This document shows, piece by piece, positions 35,005 to 44,711 of a DNA stretch of 64,000 nt. Below the pieces are notes generated by a model that was given only the letters and a program-made list of their open reading frames with translations, did no database searches and was not told the origin of the DNA. The position numbers were made by a program, and so were the translations under genes. Numbering within the stretch: position 1 is the first letter of the stretch; each line of letters begins with the position of its first letter. The stretch is from Kiritimatiellia bacterium (lineage in GTDB: Bacteria > Verrucomicrobiota > Kiritimatiellia > UBA8416 > JABMPJ01): assembly GCA_016783675.1 (NCBI GenBank), contig JADHWE010000003.1, positions 1-64,000 of the forward strand, in the 5' to 3' direction.

Positions 35005-36984
35005 ATGTGTGGTATCTGCGGAGCAGTAACTTCGACCGACGTTCCGCTTCGGCAGACCGTCGTTGCGATGAACGAGGCGCAGGCTCACCGTGGACCCGAT
35101 GGTGAAGGATACTACCTCGACGGGATGGCATCGGGCGTCGTATACGCCAAGTCCGATGCATTGGACCAGCCCACGACCTGTGCCCTGGGCCACCGCCGCC
35201 TGGCCATCATTGATCCCGCCGGCGGAGCGCAGCCGATGCTCAGTGAGGATGGCCGCGTTGTCGCCCTCCTGAATGGGGAGATTTACAACTTCCGCGAACT
35301 GCGCACTGAGCTTGAGCAGGAGGGATGCTGCTTCCAAACCGACTCGGATACCGAGGTGCTCATCCATCTTCACCGGCAGAATCCCGATCATCCCGCGCGA
35401 TGGCTGGCCAGGCTCAACGGCATCTTCGCTATCGCGATTTGGGATCGCGTGCAGAGGCGACTGTTGCTGGCGCGCGACCACTACGGCGTGAAGCCGCTTC
35501 ACTACGCGCAGCATGAAGCGCGCTTCCTTTTTGCCTCCGAGATCAAGGCGCTGCTGGCGGCGGGGGTGCGGTCGCGACTGAACCGGTCCGCGCTGCATGC
35601 CTTCATGAATATCAGGTACGTACCGGGCACCCAGACCCTCTTCGAAGGCGTCAAGCGTTTGCCCCCCGCGCATTTCGCGTGGGTGAAGGACGGGCAGATG
35701 ACGGAAATGCAGCGGTTCTACACGCTCCCCTTGGCCGGAGCTGCTGCCTGCGACTCACGCGATGCAGCGTGTGCGGCCGTAGCTGCCGCGTTCGACCGCG
35801 CCGTCGAAAGGCAACTCGTGAGCGATGTACCCGTGGGCATGGCCCTTTCCGGCGGCCTCGATTCAAGTATGATCGTGGCTGCAGCCTCCCGGGCCTACCG
35901 GGAGGGCGCGGACCTGCGGACCGCAGACCGAATCCTGCGCACCTTCACGCTCGGTTTCAACGAGCCGACCGACGAGAATGAAGACGCGCGCATTGTGGCC
36001 GATCACTTCGGCACCGAGCACCACGACACACGCCTCGACGCGAACCCGCTCACCGGGGCCGCCGATGTGATTCGTGCCGTGGAAGAACCTAAGATCAACA
36101 TGATCCAGGGGTATGCGTTGGCTCGCTTCGTGAGACCGCACGTCAAAGTCATCTTTGGCGGGTTGGGGGGCGACGAGCTCTTCGCCGGCTATGACATTCA
36201 CCGTTTCTGCAACACGCTTGGGCGTCTACACAACGGCACACCACGCTGGCTGCAGCGTGGCCTCCTCGGTCCGTCAGGTCGCCTGTTGTGGCAGTTGCAG
36301 AGCCGCTCCGGAGTCCTGCGCACGGAGCACTATCGCATCGGGGCACAGATCGCGCTTGCGGCAGGTGATCGCGCGCAATTCTACACGCGCTTGCGCAATG
36401 CCTGGGACTATGATGACGGCATGTACGACCGGATCTACGCTGACCCCGATACGTTCCGAGCGCTTCCCCGCACGGGCAGCTACTTCGAACCACTGTTCTC
36501 AGGCAAAGGCAGCTACCTGGATGACGTACTGCGCGTCGAGTTCCAGACAAAGATGGTGAACGACTTCCTGGTGAACGAAGACCGTGTCACGAGTGCCCAT
36601 GGTGTAGAGGGGCGTGTGCCGTTCCTCGACCGGGATCTCGTCGAGCTGGCGTTCCAACTGCCCGGTCACTGGAAGATGAAAGGACGTGAAACGAAGACAT
36701 TGTGGAAGGACAGCGTCGGGGAAGTCCTGCCCTCGAGGATTCGGCAGAAGAAGAAGCACGGGTTCACCTTCAGCTCCTATCACCAGTGGGAGAAGGATCT
36801 GCGGGACGCTGTTGGACGCGAGTTGACGCAGGAGTGGTGCGCCGGGACTGGCATCTTCAGCCACGACTTCGTAGCGTCACTGCTGGAATACCCGCCGCAC
36901 GAGAATCTGCGCTGGCATTACTTCACGGCGTGGATGATGGTTGGCGTCAAACAGTGGATGGACGTATTCGATGTCGAAGTCTGA
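35005..36984 (+). CDS. asnB: Asparagine synthase (glutamine-hydrolysing)-like amidotransferase
   Basis: A 659-residue protein with an N-terminal Ntn glutaminase domain. The catalytic Cys2 follows the start Met (MCGICG), so ATG at 35005 is firm; the frame is open further up. RRLAIIDPAGGAQPM and GEIYNF are conserved. The C-terminal synthetase domain carries the PP-loop SGGLDSS. Family members make asparagine or, in glycan loci, amidate sugar carboxylates (as proposed for WbpS-type enzymes). Location between glycosyltransferases and WbpB/WbpD-like genes favours the second role (inference). The end overlaps the toroid gene. Confidence 0.9.
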   Translation: MCGICGAVTSTDVPLRQTVVAMNEAQAHRGPDGEGYYLDGMASGVVYAKSDALDQPTTCALGHRRLAIIDPAGGAQPMLSEDGRVVALLNGEIYNFRELRTELEQEGCCFQTDSDTEVLIHLHRQNPDHPARWLARLNGIFAIAIWDRVQRRLLLARDHYGVKPLHYAQHEARFLFASEIKALLAAGVRSRLNRSALHAFMNIRYVPGTQTLFEGVKRLPPAHFAWVKDGQMTEMQRFYTLPLAGAAACDSRDAACAAVAAAFDRAVERQLVSDVPVGMALSGGLDSSMIVAAASRAYREGADLRTADRILRTFTLGFNEPTDENEDARIVADHFGTEHHDTRLDANPLTGAADVIRAVEEPKINMIQGYALARFVRPHVKVIFGGLGGDELFAGYDIHRFCNTLGRLHNGTPRWLQRGLLGPSGRLLWQLQSRSGVLRTEHYRIGAQIALAAGDRAQFYTRLRNAWDYDDGMYDRIYADPDTFRALPRTGSYFEPLFSGKGSYLDDVLRVEFQTKMVNDFLVNEDRVTSAHGVEGRVPFLDRDLVELAFQLPGHWKMKGRETKTLWKDSVGEVLPSRIRQKKKHGFTFSSYHQWEKDLRDAVGRELTQEWCAGTGIFSHDFVASLLEYPPHENLRWHYFTAWMMVGVKQWMDVFDVEV

Positions 36985-38089
36985 TGTGCGAGGCCTGTTT
37001 GTCCGTACTGCATGCGTGTTGCTATGCAGCATCTCGCCGCAGAAGAGCCGTGGCGAGAATGGTGCCGTCGCTGATCTCAACATGGCTATGGACGCGTTAG
37101 CGGCATTCGACGCAACCTGTCCGGGAAGAGGCATGGACCTCTACCGGGACGACACAAATCACTTCCCAATGGCGTACGCGCTCTATGCAAGTGCCTGTTG
37201 CGAGATAGGGGATATGACCAATGCCATTGGAGCGGCCAATTGGCTGATGACCCATTCGGACGAGGACAACGATGGGGTCGTTGGATGGGGATTACCGTTC
37301 GCATGGGATGCTTTCGGAGACGGGACAGAGAACCCCGCGCACACCGAGTACGGGATCACGACGGTTTGGTGTGTCCGGGCGTTGCTCGATGTATATGAGC
37401 AGGCGAATGACGAAAACGCACTGAGAGTTGCCCTCTCTGCTCTGGACGGATACCTGCAATACTACACCCGAACAGACAAAGGAGGGTTCTTCTGGTACTC
37501 CTCCAGAATCGAGGACGCCACGGGTGTTCATAACGTGTCATCGATGCTTATGAGCCAATATGCCAGGGCCTACAGACTCACCGGGAGGCGGCAATATCTG
37601 TCTCTGGCAAGTGAGACAGCGCAGTTCCTGGCAGAGGCGCGCCTGTGTTCGGAGTATGGCACCTACTGGTTTTACTCCACACGGCGCAAGAGGTACAACG
37701 ATTCCAAGCATGCCGCCTATATTGTTCAGGGCCTGGTGGATTTCAACCGATATTCAGGTCATGAGTTCTTCGATATCACGGGCTCAGTTGACTACCTACG
37801 GCGTTATGTTGAGGACGAACTGACGCATGAGTTTGCTGACTGTTCTCTCACGCCAACACGGTACAGAAAGATGCCGGCACGAGGGTGGGGATGTGGCATG
37901 CTCATCTATACTCTTTCGGAGGTGGGCGACTTTGGTGCAGCACGAGTGGCGGTTCGAACGCTGAAGGACTACAGGTTTCGGGGGGCCTGCTATGCCGTGA
38001 AACCGGGGGAAACGAAGTACACGCCACGAACCCAGGGACACGTTGCATTAGGGCTGGCTCGATTCATGAAGGAAAACACCGCGCACTAA
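36971..38089 (+). CDS. (Alpha/alpha)-toroid protein, unknown (toroid A)
   Basis: About 372 residues, largely helical with repeated aromatic/Gly turn motifs (EYGITTVWCVRALLDVYEQA, NVSSMLMSQYARAYRLTG, HAAYIVQGLVDFNRYSGH). This pattern suggests an (alpha/alpha)6/7 barrel like those of glycan epimerases, lyases or unsaturated-glycuronyl hydrolases. The N-terminal segment (SDVRGLFVRTACVLLCSIS) could be a weak signal or anchor. ATG at 36971 lies inside asnB. A gene of similar layout follows the other giant GT-C gene (47723). No catalytic residues assigned. Confidence 0.65.
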   Translation: MSKSDVRGLFVRTACVLLCSISPQKSRGENGAVADLNMAMDALAAFDATCPGRGMDLYRDDTNHFPMAYALYASACCEIGDMTNAIGAANWLMTHSDEDNDGVVGWGLPFAWDAFGDGTENPAHTEYGITTVWCVRALLDVYEQANDENALRVALSALDGYLQYYTRTDKGGFFWYSSRIEDATGVHNVSSMLMSQYARAYRLTGRRQYLSLASETAQFLAEARLCSEYGTYWFYSTRRKRYNDSKHAAYIVQGLVDFNRYSGHEFFDITGSVDYLRRYVEDELTHEFADCSLTPTRYRKMPARGWGCGMLIYTLSEVGDFGAARVAVRTLKDYRFRGACYAVKPGETKYTPRTQGHVALGLARFMKENTAH

Positions 38090-38168
38090 TGATCTCAATC
38101 GTGTACAGTGCAGATCATCCGTGAAGGGATAGCGTCCGTTAACAGCACAGATCTGAGACAGAATCACG

Positions 38169-39119
38169 ATGAAAGACATCGCACTAGTTGGCTGTGGACG
38201 CATATCCGGGCGTCACATCGACGCCATATCGAAGACCTCCGGCTGCCGGATTGCGCTGGTGTGTGACGTGGACGAAGCCAAAGCAGCAGCTACGGCCGAT
38301 AAGGTCGGCTGTCCCTACGTGACCGACTACAACGACATCACGGGCGTGGATGTCGTATCTGTACTCACGCCATCCGGTTGGCATCCCAAGCATGCGTCCG
38401 AACTGGCAGAGAACACGGATGTACCCTACATCCTGTGCGAGAAGCCCGTGTCGCTCACCCTGCGAGAGGCATACGAGATGTTCAATCGTGTGGATGCCGC
38501 GGGAAAGACGATTCTGCCCGTGTATCAGAACCGCTTCAACCCCCTCGTCCGGTTCACGAAGGATCTGATCGACAGCGGCAAATTGGGAAAGATCCACCAG
38601 TTCATCTGCAACGTACTGTGGAACCGCAACGATGACTACTTCAAGATCGGATGGCATGGTACACGGGAGCTGGATGGCGGCGTTCTGTATACCCAGGCCA
38701 GCCACTACGTCGACATGGTGCACTACTTCTTTGGTGAAGTTGTTGAACACAAGGGTATTGGTGGTTCGCTGAGAGATCTCGAGGTGTACGACAGCATTTC
38801 GGCAACCATGAGCTTTCCCCATGGAACCGTCGGCACCATAAACGCGACAGTGAGTGTGTTCCGCGAGAACTACCTGACCGAGTTTACTCTCATTGCGGAG
38901 AAGGGCACGATTCGTCTCTCGGGCACAAACCTGAACAGGATCGACTCCTGGGACGTTGAGGGACTGGAGAAACCGGACATCGATTTCGCCATCGATCATG
39001 TCTATGGCAAAGGACATGACACGGTCTATGAATATATCTCGCAGGAACGTTGGGAGATGTTCCCCGCGCGGAGCGATGTGCTATCCGGCATTCGACTGAT
39101 GGAAATGCTCAGTTATTGA
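38169..39119 (+). CDS. Gfo/Idh/MocA oxidoreductase, WbpB/WlbA-like
   Basis: A 316-residue NAD-dependent dehydrogenase. The N-terminal Rossmann motif is IALVGCGRISGRHIDAIS; the family's catalytic EKP motif is in CEKPVSLTLREAYEM; the His/Tyr-rich QASHYVDMVHYFFG matches substrate-site helices. The closest-looking family oxidises UDP-N-acetylglucosaminuronate at C3 (WbpB/WlbA), a first step to UDP-GlcNAc(3NAc)A. The gene directly downstream is a WbpD/WlbB-like acetyltransferase. The aminotransferase (WbpE) that should sit between them in the pathway is not in the window. Confidence 0.87.
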   Translation: MKDIALVGCGRISGRHIDAISKTSGCRIALVCDVDEAKAAATADKVGCPYVTDYNDITGVDVVSVLTPSGWHPKHASELAENTDVPYILCEKPVSLTLREAYEMFNRVDAAGKTILPVYQNRFNPLVRFTKDLIDSGKLGKIHQFICNVLWNRNDDYFKIGWHGTRELDGGVLYTQASHYVDMVHYFFGEVVEHKGIGGSLRDLEVYDSISATMSFPHGTVGTINATVSVFRENYLTEFTLIAEKGTIRLSGTNLNRIDSWDVEGLEKPDIDFAIDHVYGKGHDTVYEYISQERWEMFPARSDVLSGIRLMEMLSY

Positions 39120-39145
39120 GAAGCATGAATTCTGGAGATCCTCTA

Positions 39146-39799
39146 ATGGGGTGTTTTGTACATGAATCATCGTATGTTGACGATGGTGCTACCGTTGGCG
39201 ATGGGACAAAAGTCTGGCATTTCTCGCATGTGCTGCCGGGCGCCAAGATCGGCGAGAGCTGTATACTCGGCCAGAATGTCAACATCGGCAACGATGTGGT
39301 GATAGGCAGCCGGGTCAAGATTCAGAACAACGTGTCCGTATACGGCGGCACGATCATTCAGGATGACGTGTTTCTTGGTCCGTCGTGCGTACTCACGAAC
39401 GTGAGCAACCCGCGCAGTCAGGTCAACCGTCACGCCATCTACGAACCAGTCCTGATCAAGCGTGGGGCAACCATAGGCGCCAATGCCACGATTGTCTGTG
39501 GAATCACCATTGGTCGCTACGCGTTTATCTCGGCGGGTGCAGTGGTGACACGAGACGTTCCCGATTATGGGCTGGTCATGGGCAACCCCGCGAAACGGGT
39601 GGGATGGATGAGTCGTCATGGACATCGCCTGCCCCCTTCCGACTCCGATGGCATCATGTGTTGCCCCGAGAGTTCTTACCGATATAGAGAGATAGCTCCT
39701 GGTGTTATTCAGTGCCTGGATCTTGACGAGGAAGCGTCCTTGCCTGACGAACTGGCGACGGGCATGCGCTCGTATCACAGCTACAAACTGGATACATAG
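39146..39799 (+). CDS. Left-handed beta-helix acetyltransferase, WbpD/WlbB-like
   Basis: About 217 residues of hexapeptide repeats (CILGQNVNIGNDVVIGSRVK, IGANATIVCGITIGRYAFIS). VPDYGLVMGNPAKRVGWMSRHG, a WbpD/WlbB signature region, closes the helix. These enzymes acetylate the 3-amino group of UDP-2-acetamido-3-amino-glucuronate. ATG at 39146 is chosen because GGAG lies eight bases upstream and MGCFVHESSYVDDG aligns with family starts; 39125 is possible. Works after the WbpB-like gene just upstream. Confidence 0.87.
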   Translation: MGCFVHESSYVDDGATVGDGTKVWHFSHVLPGAKIGESCILGQNVNIGNDVVIGSRVKIQNNVSVYGGTIIQDDVFLGPSCVLTNVSNPRSQVNRHAIYEPVLIKRGATIGANATIVCGITIGRYAFISAGAVVTRDVPDYGLVMGNPAKRVGWMSRHGHRLPPSDSDGIMCCPESSYRYREIAPGVIQCLDLDEEASLPDELATGMRSYHSYKLDT

Positions 39800-39821
39800 C
39801 GCTTCCTTCCGGAGGGTTCCG

Positions 39822-41489
39822 ATGCATGCTTCTACGGTCCCAGGCAGCAGAATACACACTCTCTTCCTTGCGATATTCCTGTGCCTGTTCTACCTGGCAT
39901 TACAGGTTCCATACTGGGTCCCCGCCAGTGATAGCGACGTCTATATCAGCGTCGCCAGGAACGTGTTCCTGGGGCACGGCCTGATTTTCAATGGCCTGCC
40001 CGCGATCAAGATTCCGCCGCTGTGGCCGCTGGTACTATCGTGGGCGTTCGAGTTCTCTGCGTCATTTTGGTTTCTGAACGGCATGGTCATGCTTCTGATG
40101 GTCGGGTTCATCCTGATCTGGCATAGGATCTTAGTGCGCCTGGTCGGGCTTTGGGAGGCAACGGCGGCGTGCGCGGTCACCGGCGTGCTGTTCTGTACCT
40201 ACCGATTAACGTTCCTCTTGTACTCGGATCCCCTGTTCCTTGTCTGTTTTAGTCTTGCTGTGCTTTTTGCATTGCAGTCCGGCCAGCAAGACAGGTTTGG
40301 CTGGCGAAGCGTTGCGGCCATCGTTCTGACCTGTCTTTCCATCTGCGTTCGATGGGCGGGCCTGTTGTGCGCACCCATTGTTGTGGGTTCGCTACTGTCG
40401 TGTGTGGACGGGTGGGGTGGCATCAAGCGCCGAGTACCGGCAATAGTGCTGACATGTATGTCGATGGCCGTGACGTTCCTGGTGATTCAACGCACTTTGG
40501 CTCATCTTGTGGTCGATGTGGATGTTTCCGGCTATTCGGCCATCGAGTCCACGTTAGCCGAATCTCAGCCTGTTTCATTGGATGTCGTTACGCGGTACAT
40601 ACGGCACCTGTCTTGCGCGGGATACGGACTTTGCTGGCTCTTCTATCCCCCCCTTGAACTGGGACTGTCCTTGCCGGTACTGCTACACGCGACGAACCTC
40701 GCAGGATGGTTGTTGATTGCATTGTATGTTGTGAGCATACACAAGGCTGCGGCGCCGCGACGGGCGATATGGATAGGTGCATTAGCATATGCTTCCGCCA
40801 TGCTGGCTCTGTGGTCTCGATCCAACACAAGATATCTGCTGCCGGTCGTACCGATGCTGGTCGTAGGCATCTGGCGTGGTCTATGGCATATCGCGGTGGA
40901 GAAAGCGAAGGGGAAGCGGCGCCATATCGGGATAGCGATCTGTGTGCTTGTCGCAAGCTCCGTGGTGTTAACGAATCTCGCCCTGTATGCGGCCAGTGTC
41001 AAGGTTGCCCGGTCAGGGAATTTCTACGGAGCATACCATGCGGGACAGTGTCGTGAGCTGGTCGGCATCACAGCTTGGCTTCGCGCCAATACACCTCCTG
41101 AAGAGATCGTTGCGGTCAGCCCTTCTTATGTCAATGTAAGCTGGCGCAGGGCGAACACGTTTGGCTTACGCGCTGTGTCCATGCTGACTGGGAACAGAGT
41201 GCGAATGGCCCCGGAAGATCGCTATTCAATGAGCGATCAGGGACCCGTGATGGAGTGGCTACAGGAGATGGACATCAGGTACTTCGTTGATCGTCCCGAA
41301 GTCAGTCCATGGCGAGTGTGGCACTATCGGGCACCGCGCCTACAGGAACTGCTGACGGGCGAGAGTGTCGCGACCACCAATGAGTTCTTCGAGCTGTATT
41401 GCGTTCAGAGCAACCGCTTGAGAAAGGTGGAATGCGAACTGTCGGGCTGCTTCCCCACATCGGTTCCGCTGCGAAGAGAGAGAAAATGA
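39822..41489 (+). CDS. GT-C (GT39/ArnT-like) polytopic glycosyltransferase
   Basis: A 555-residue membrane protein with about ten to twelve hydrophobic segments. The loop VPASDSDVYISVARNVFLG holds the Asp residues expected at the GT-C active site, and a C-terminal soluble tail carries NVSWRRANTFGLRAVSM. ATG at 39822 follows a strong GGAGGG. It lies 22 bases after the acetyltransferase and is coupled by ATGA to the next gene. Probable donor: polyprenyl-phosphate-linked sugar; acceptor unknown. Confidence 0.8.
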   Translation: MHASTVPGSRIHTLFLAIFLCLFYLALQVPYWVPASDSDVYISVARNVFLGHGLIFNGLPAIKIPPLWPLVLSWAFEFSASFWFLNGMVMLLMVGFILIWHRILVRLVGLWEATAACAVTGVLFCTYRLTFLLYSDPLFLVCFSLAVLFALQSGQQDRFGWRSVAAIVLTCLSICVRWAGLLCAPIVVGSLLSCVDGWGGIKRRVPAIVLTCMSMAVTFLVIQRTLAHLVVDVDVSGYSAIESTLAESQPVSLDVVTRYIRHLSCAGYGLCWLFYPPLELGLSLPVLLHATNLAGWLLIALYVVSIHKAAAPRRAIWIGALAYASAMLALWSRSNTRYLLPVVPMLVVGIWRGLWHIAVEKAKGKRRHIGIAICVLVASSVVLTNLALYAASVKVARSGNFYGAYHAGQCRELVGITAWLRANTPPEEIVAVSPSYVNVSWRRANTFGLRAVSMLTGNRVRMAPEDRYSMSDQGPVMEWLQEMDIRYFVDRPEVSPWRVWHYRAPRLQELLTGESVATTNEFFELYCVQSNRLRKVECELSGCFPTSVPLRRERK

Positions 41490-42457
41490 GGACACAGGTG
41501 CGCAGCTTCAGGGATTTGCGTCGCAGGCATCCAAGGCTTTGGAAGTATGGTCGCGTCGTCATACATGCGACGCTGTTTGCCACTGTTATGTACTACGTCC
41601 TGGTGGTGCTTGCGGGTCGGCTTGCCGGGCTGTCCTTGGCTGACCTGCGTGTCGACATGGGCGTGGCCGCCATCAGCGTGGCGCTCCTCGTGATGTCTCG
41701 TGTGGTCACGGTTCTGACCTATCGCCAGACCGTCAGCATGTTCATGTCGCCACCCGCGTGGCGCGAGTTCGTGGTGATAGCCTTCGTCCCCTCACTGGCC
41801 AAGTATGTTCCCGGGAAAGTGACCGGCTTCCTGGGGGCGTTGTGGTTCTTCGATCGGGCCGGTGTGCGTGTGCCGATAGCATCCGCCACCTTGCTGATCA
41901 TGAGAGTCCTGATTCTGGCGGTTGCGTTCATGGTCTCGCTCCCTGCGCTGATTGTGACCGTGGGCTTTGGGCGCATCGGCACGATGTGGGCATGGGGATT
42001 GTTGCTCGCCATTGTTGTGGCGGCTGCGATGCATCCACGCGTGTTTAAACCTGTGGCGAATAGGGTTCTCACTCGCCTGGGAGCCCGCGAGTTGGAGAGG
42101 ACACCGCGACCGGGCGAGTTCCTGGCCCCTGCGACTACCGTGTTTGTGCAGTGGCTGTGCACAGGCGCGAGCTTGTGGTTCATGGCCCGTGCTCTGTCGC
42201 CGCTGAGCATCGACACTCTGCCGCTCTGCATATCGGCAACTGCCCTGGCAAACGTGCTGGGGTACATTGCGTTCTTCGCTCCCGCGGGACTCGGCGTCCG
42301 CGAGGGGGTGTTGCTGTTTGCCATGGGATCGATTATGGCGGACGATCAGTTGGCGATCACCGTCATCATGCTCAGAGTGGTCGAGATGGCTGTCGAGGTC
42401 GCGCTGGCTGGGATAGGTATAGCCGTCCAGCACCTCCCGCGCCAACATACAGGTTGA
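41486..42457 (+). CDS. Flippase-like / lysylphosphatidylglycerol-synthase TM-domain protein (UPF0104 type)
   Basis: About 323 residues with eight or so hydrophobic segments. AWREFVVIAFVPSLAKYVPG and ALANVLGYIAFFAPAGLGVR, followed by EGVLLFAMGSI, are typical of UPF0104 proteins (the GY-x-A-x-F-P/A-G-x-G-x-R-E pattern). Such proteins often sit beside GT2 glycosyltransferases in glycan loci and are thought to move lipid-linked sugars. ATG at 41486 overlaps the stop of the GT-C gene; 41432 is an alternative start. Last of the 11-gene run, it converges on a DUF354 gene. Confidence 0.85.
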   Translation: MRTQVRSFRDLRRRHPRLWKYGRVVIHATLFATVMYYVLVVLAGRLAGLSLADLRVDMGVAAISVALLVMSRVVTVLTYRQTVSMFMSPPAWREFVVIAFVPSLAKYVPGKVTGFLGALWFFDRAGVRVPIASATLLIMRVLILAVAFMVSLPALIVTVGFGRIGTMWAWGLLLAIVVAAAMHPRVFKPVANRVLTRLGARELERTPRPGEFLAPATTVFVQWLCTGASLWFMARALSPLSIDTLPLCISATALANVLGYIAFFAPAGLGVREGVLLFAMGSIMADDQLAITVIMLRVVEMAVEVALAGIGIAVQHLPRQHTG

Positions 42458-42514
42458 GGTGGACGCGCCAGGAGCTCATGCTCTGGCCTGCAACACCGGC
42501 TCACCACCGGCCCG

Positions 42515-43552
42515 CTAAGCCGTCACGATTTGTGCCAGTAACGCATTCAGCAGCAAGGCATGATCACAGTGCGCTCGCGTGTATTGGATGCATGCGGAAC
42601 GTGGGTCTGGCTGCTGAAGCAAGGCCTCGAGGGTGGCAAGGATCGCGTCGCAATCGCGCGGATTGACCATCCGGAAGCAGGGATGGACTGTCAAAGCTCT
42701 GGTGTACTGCGGTTGCACCGGGTTCACATAGATCGCGCGTGTGCCCAGGAGGCATGCTTCGGCGGCCGTGGTGGCGCCCTCGGTTACGCACCCCGCTGCG
42801 AAAGCAAGGACATGATGAAAATGGGCTGGGTTCAGTTTCAGTACTCGCGAGCGCAAGGATGGGTGAACATCGCCTTCGGGCACGATGACAACCCGCAATC
42901 CATGGTTCTCGATCGAGTCCGCCAGTGTCAACAAGGTGTCTTCCGATAAGCCCTGCTGGCCAATGTCGTGGGCAGCGCCCCAGGCGGAAAGCCTGAAGAC
43001 GACATACCCCTCTGGTTGTAGACCGTGCGGCTTCACGTGTGTGACATCCGGACTGAATGCGTCGGGGTGCAGGTAAACCAGCTCGTGCGAGCCTTCGTAT
43101 ACGTGGTGTTTCCTGGGCGGGCACAGGCCGCTGAAGCCTGGCGGCGTCACAATCCTGTCCGCGAAAGGGAAGGTAATCCTGTTAGCTGTTCGAGCGGTTT
43201 CTGTATCGGTGAAGACGACCGATCTACACCCGTTGAGCCGGGCGGCATAGATCATGTAGGTGCCACCGATTGACGTGCAGATGTCGATCCCATCCTCGCG
43301 TATCAGTTTCGCGACCCCATAGTTGTGGGCGAGCAGCTCGGCAACCATGCGCCACGTAGACCTCGCGGTTCTGACTGCCGCTCCTCGGCCGACGACAACG
43401 TGGCTGATCCCGTAGAAATCAAGCAGGCGGCGCGCGGTGGGCAGGTCGCGTGCTGCAACCGTGACGCCATGGTCCTTTGCGCGCAGTTGCTCGATCAGAG
43501 GTCGATAGAAATGGACGTGCCCGGGATGGGCGATGTCGACCAGGACGTTCAT
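42515..43552 (-). CDS. DUF354 family protein (GT-B-like), copy 1
   Basis: A 345-residue DUF354 member. The N-terminal MNVLVDIAHPGHVHFYRPLI is the hallmark, and TDTETARTANRITFPFADRI, HELVYLHPDAFSPD and GATTAAEACLLGTRAIYVNP fit a GT-B-like fold with a nucleotide-sugar site. Biochemical function is not established. The ATG overlaps the stop of the GT2 gene upstream (ATGA), so the two are co-translated. The same gene pair recurs at 50372-52381, where the DUF354 copy shares the I-(A/L)HP-(G/A)-HVH and (H)ELAYLHP motifs. Confidence 0.85.
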   Translation of the reverse strand: MNVLVDIAHPGHVHFYRPLIEQLRAKDHGVTVAARDLPTARRLLDFYGISHVVVGRGAAVRTARSTWRMVAELLAHNYGVAKLIREDGIDICTSIGGTYMIYAARLNGCRSVVFTDTETARTANRITFPFADRIVTPPGFSGLCPPRKHHVYEGSHELVYLHPDAFSPDVTHVKPHGLQPEGYVVFRLSAWGAAHDIGQQGLSEDTLLTLADSIENHGLRVVIVPEGDVHPSLRSRVLKLNPAHFHHVLAFAAGCVTEGATTAAEACLLGTRAIYVNPVQPQYTRALTVHPCFRMVNPRDCDAILATLEALLQQPDPRSACIQYTRAHCDHALLLNALLAQIVTA

Positions 43553-44523
43553 TGGTCCTTCATGCGCCTGAGGTTATGTGTGTCGCGGACATGTTGCATG
43601 TCCATCCACATACCAAAGAAGAGCGACTGCATGCCGGTGATGATAAGGAACGCGGCGAGCAGTGATGAGGTCGGGGCAACAGGGCCGTGTGTGATACGCA
43701 GGTAAAAGAGGTAGAGACCCCAGACGACCCCTACGGGAACAAAGGAGAACCCCATCATGTAGAAGAAGACGAGAGGGTGGAAGTCGCGAATGACATACTT
43801 CTGGAACATCCGCCAGAGAAACAGGCGCGCCAGGAGAAAGGAGAACGTGAAAAGCGATTTGTGGTAACAGATACCGGACTTCTCGCCGATGTCGTATACG
43901 GGGTTGATCGGAACATCCACGACGACGAAGTCGTAGAGGTTGAGACGCACCAGGATGTCATTCGGCATGCCATAGCGCTTATAGATGCTGTCGAGGTCGA
44001 GCGTTTTGAGAACTCTCAGACTGCAGACCGTATAGCCGGTCTGAGAATCCGCGACGTGCCAGTAGCCGGACGCGATCTTGGTCATAAACGAAAGCGCGGA
44101 GTTTCCGAGGTAACGGATGTGAGGGATCTTCTTCCATGCTTCGCCCGTGAAGAGGCGATTGCCCTTGCTGTAGTCCGCCTCTCCGGATGCGACCGGCGCA
44201 AGAAGTGCGGGCAGATCATCAGGGTCCATCTGCGCATCGCCCGCCATGACAGCCGTGAGATCGAACCCGTGGTCCCGGGCGAACTTGTAGCCGGTAGCAA
44301 TGGCTCCGCCGACGCCTTGATTCTGCTCGTGTTCGATCAGTACCACGCGGTCTGCATCGCGTTCCCGGAGCTCCTTGACAATGAAAACTGTCTCGTCCGT
44401 GCTGCAGTCGTCAACGATGACAATCCGGTCGACGCACTCGTGCATGGTCTCGACGACCCTCTGAATGAGCTTCTCCTCATTGTATGCGGGAACCACGACA
44501 CAGACTGTCTTTCCATCAAACAC
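43549..44523 (-). CDS. GT2 family glycosyltransferase (dolichyl-phosphate-mannose-synthase-like), copy 1
   Basis: A 324-residue enzyme with a cytosolic GT-A domain: VVPAYNEEKLIQRVVETM, IVDDCSTDET, GVGGAIATGYKFAR and the DxD-region MAGDAQMDPDDLP. It ends with two C-terminal membrane helices (PLVFFYMMGFSFVPVGVVWG and SLLAAFLIITGMQSLFFG). It probably charges a polyprenyl phosphate with a sugar, which could feed the GT-C proteins here. A second GT2 gene at 50372 has the same layout and is also followed by DUF354. Confidence 0.9.
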   Translation of the reverse strand: MFDGKTVCVVVPAYNEEKLIQRVVETMHECVDRIVIVDDCSTDETVFIVKELRERDADRVVLIEHEQNQGVGGAIATGYKFARDHGFDLTAVMAGDAQMDPDDLPALLAPVASGEADYSKGNRLFTGEAWKKIPHIRYLGNSALSFMTKIASGYWHVADSQTGYTVCSLRVLKTLDLDSIYKRYGMPNDILVRLNLYDFVVVDVPINPVYDIGEKSGICYHKSLFTFSFLLARLFLWRMFQKYVIRDFHPLVFFYMMGFSFVPVGVVWGLYLFYLRITHGPVAPTSSLLAAFLIITGMQSLFFGMWMDMQHVRDTHNLRRMKDQ

Positions 44524-44711
44524 CGCTATCTCCTAACTTCTGAAAGGCCCCAATCGTAGGTCTTACCCATAAGCATGGCAATGGATTTGTTCTGCCTGGG
44601 GGCGCACGCGTCTTGATGGCTGTCTGCGGGTGTCGCGCCGGGCTAATCTCTTGTTCTGAAAGAACGTCTCTGATAACGTGCGGGCATCCATCCACGCATC
44701 GACGGGAAGAC

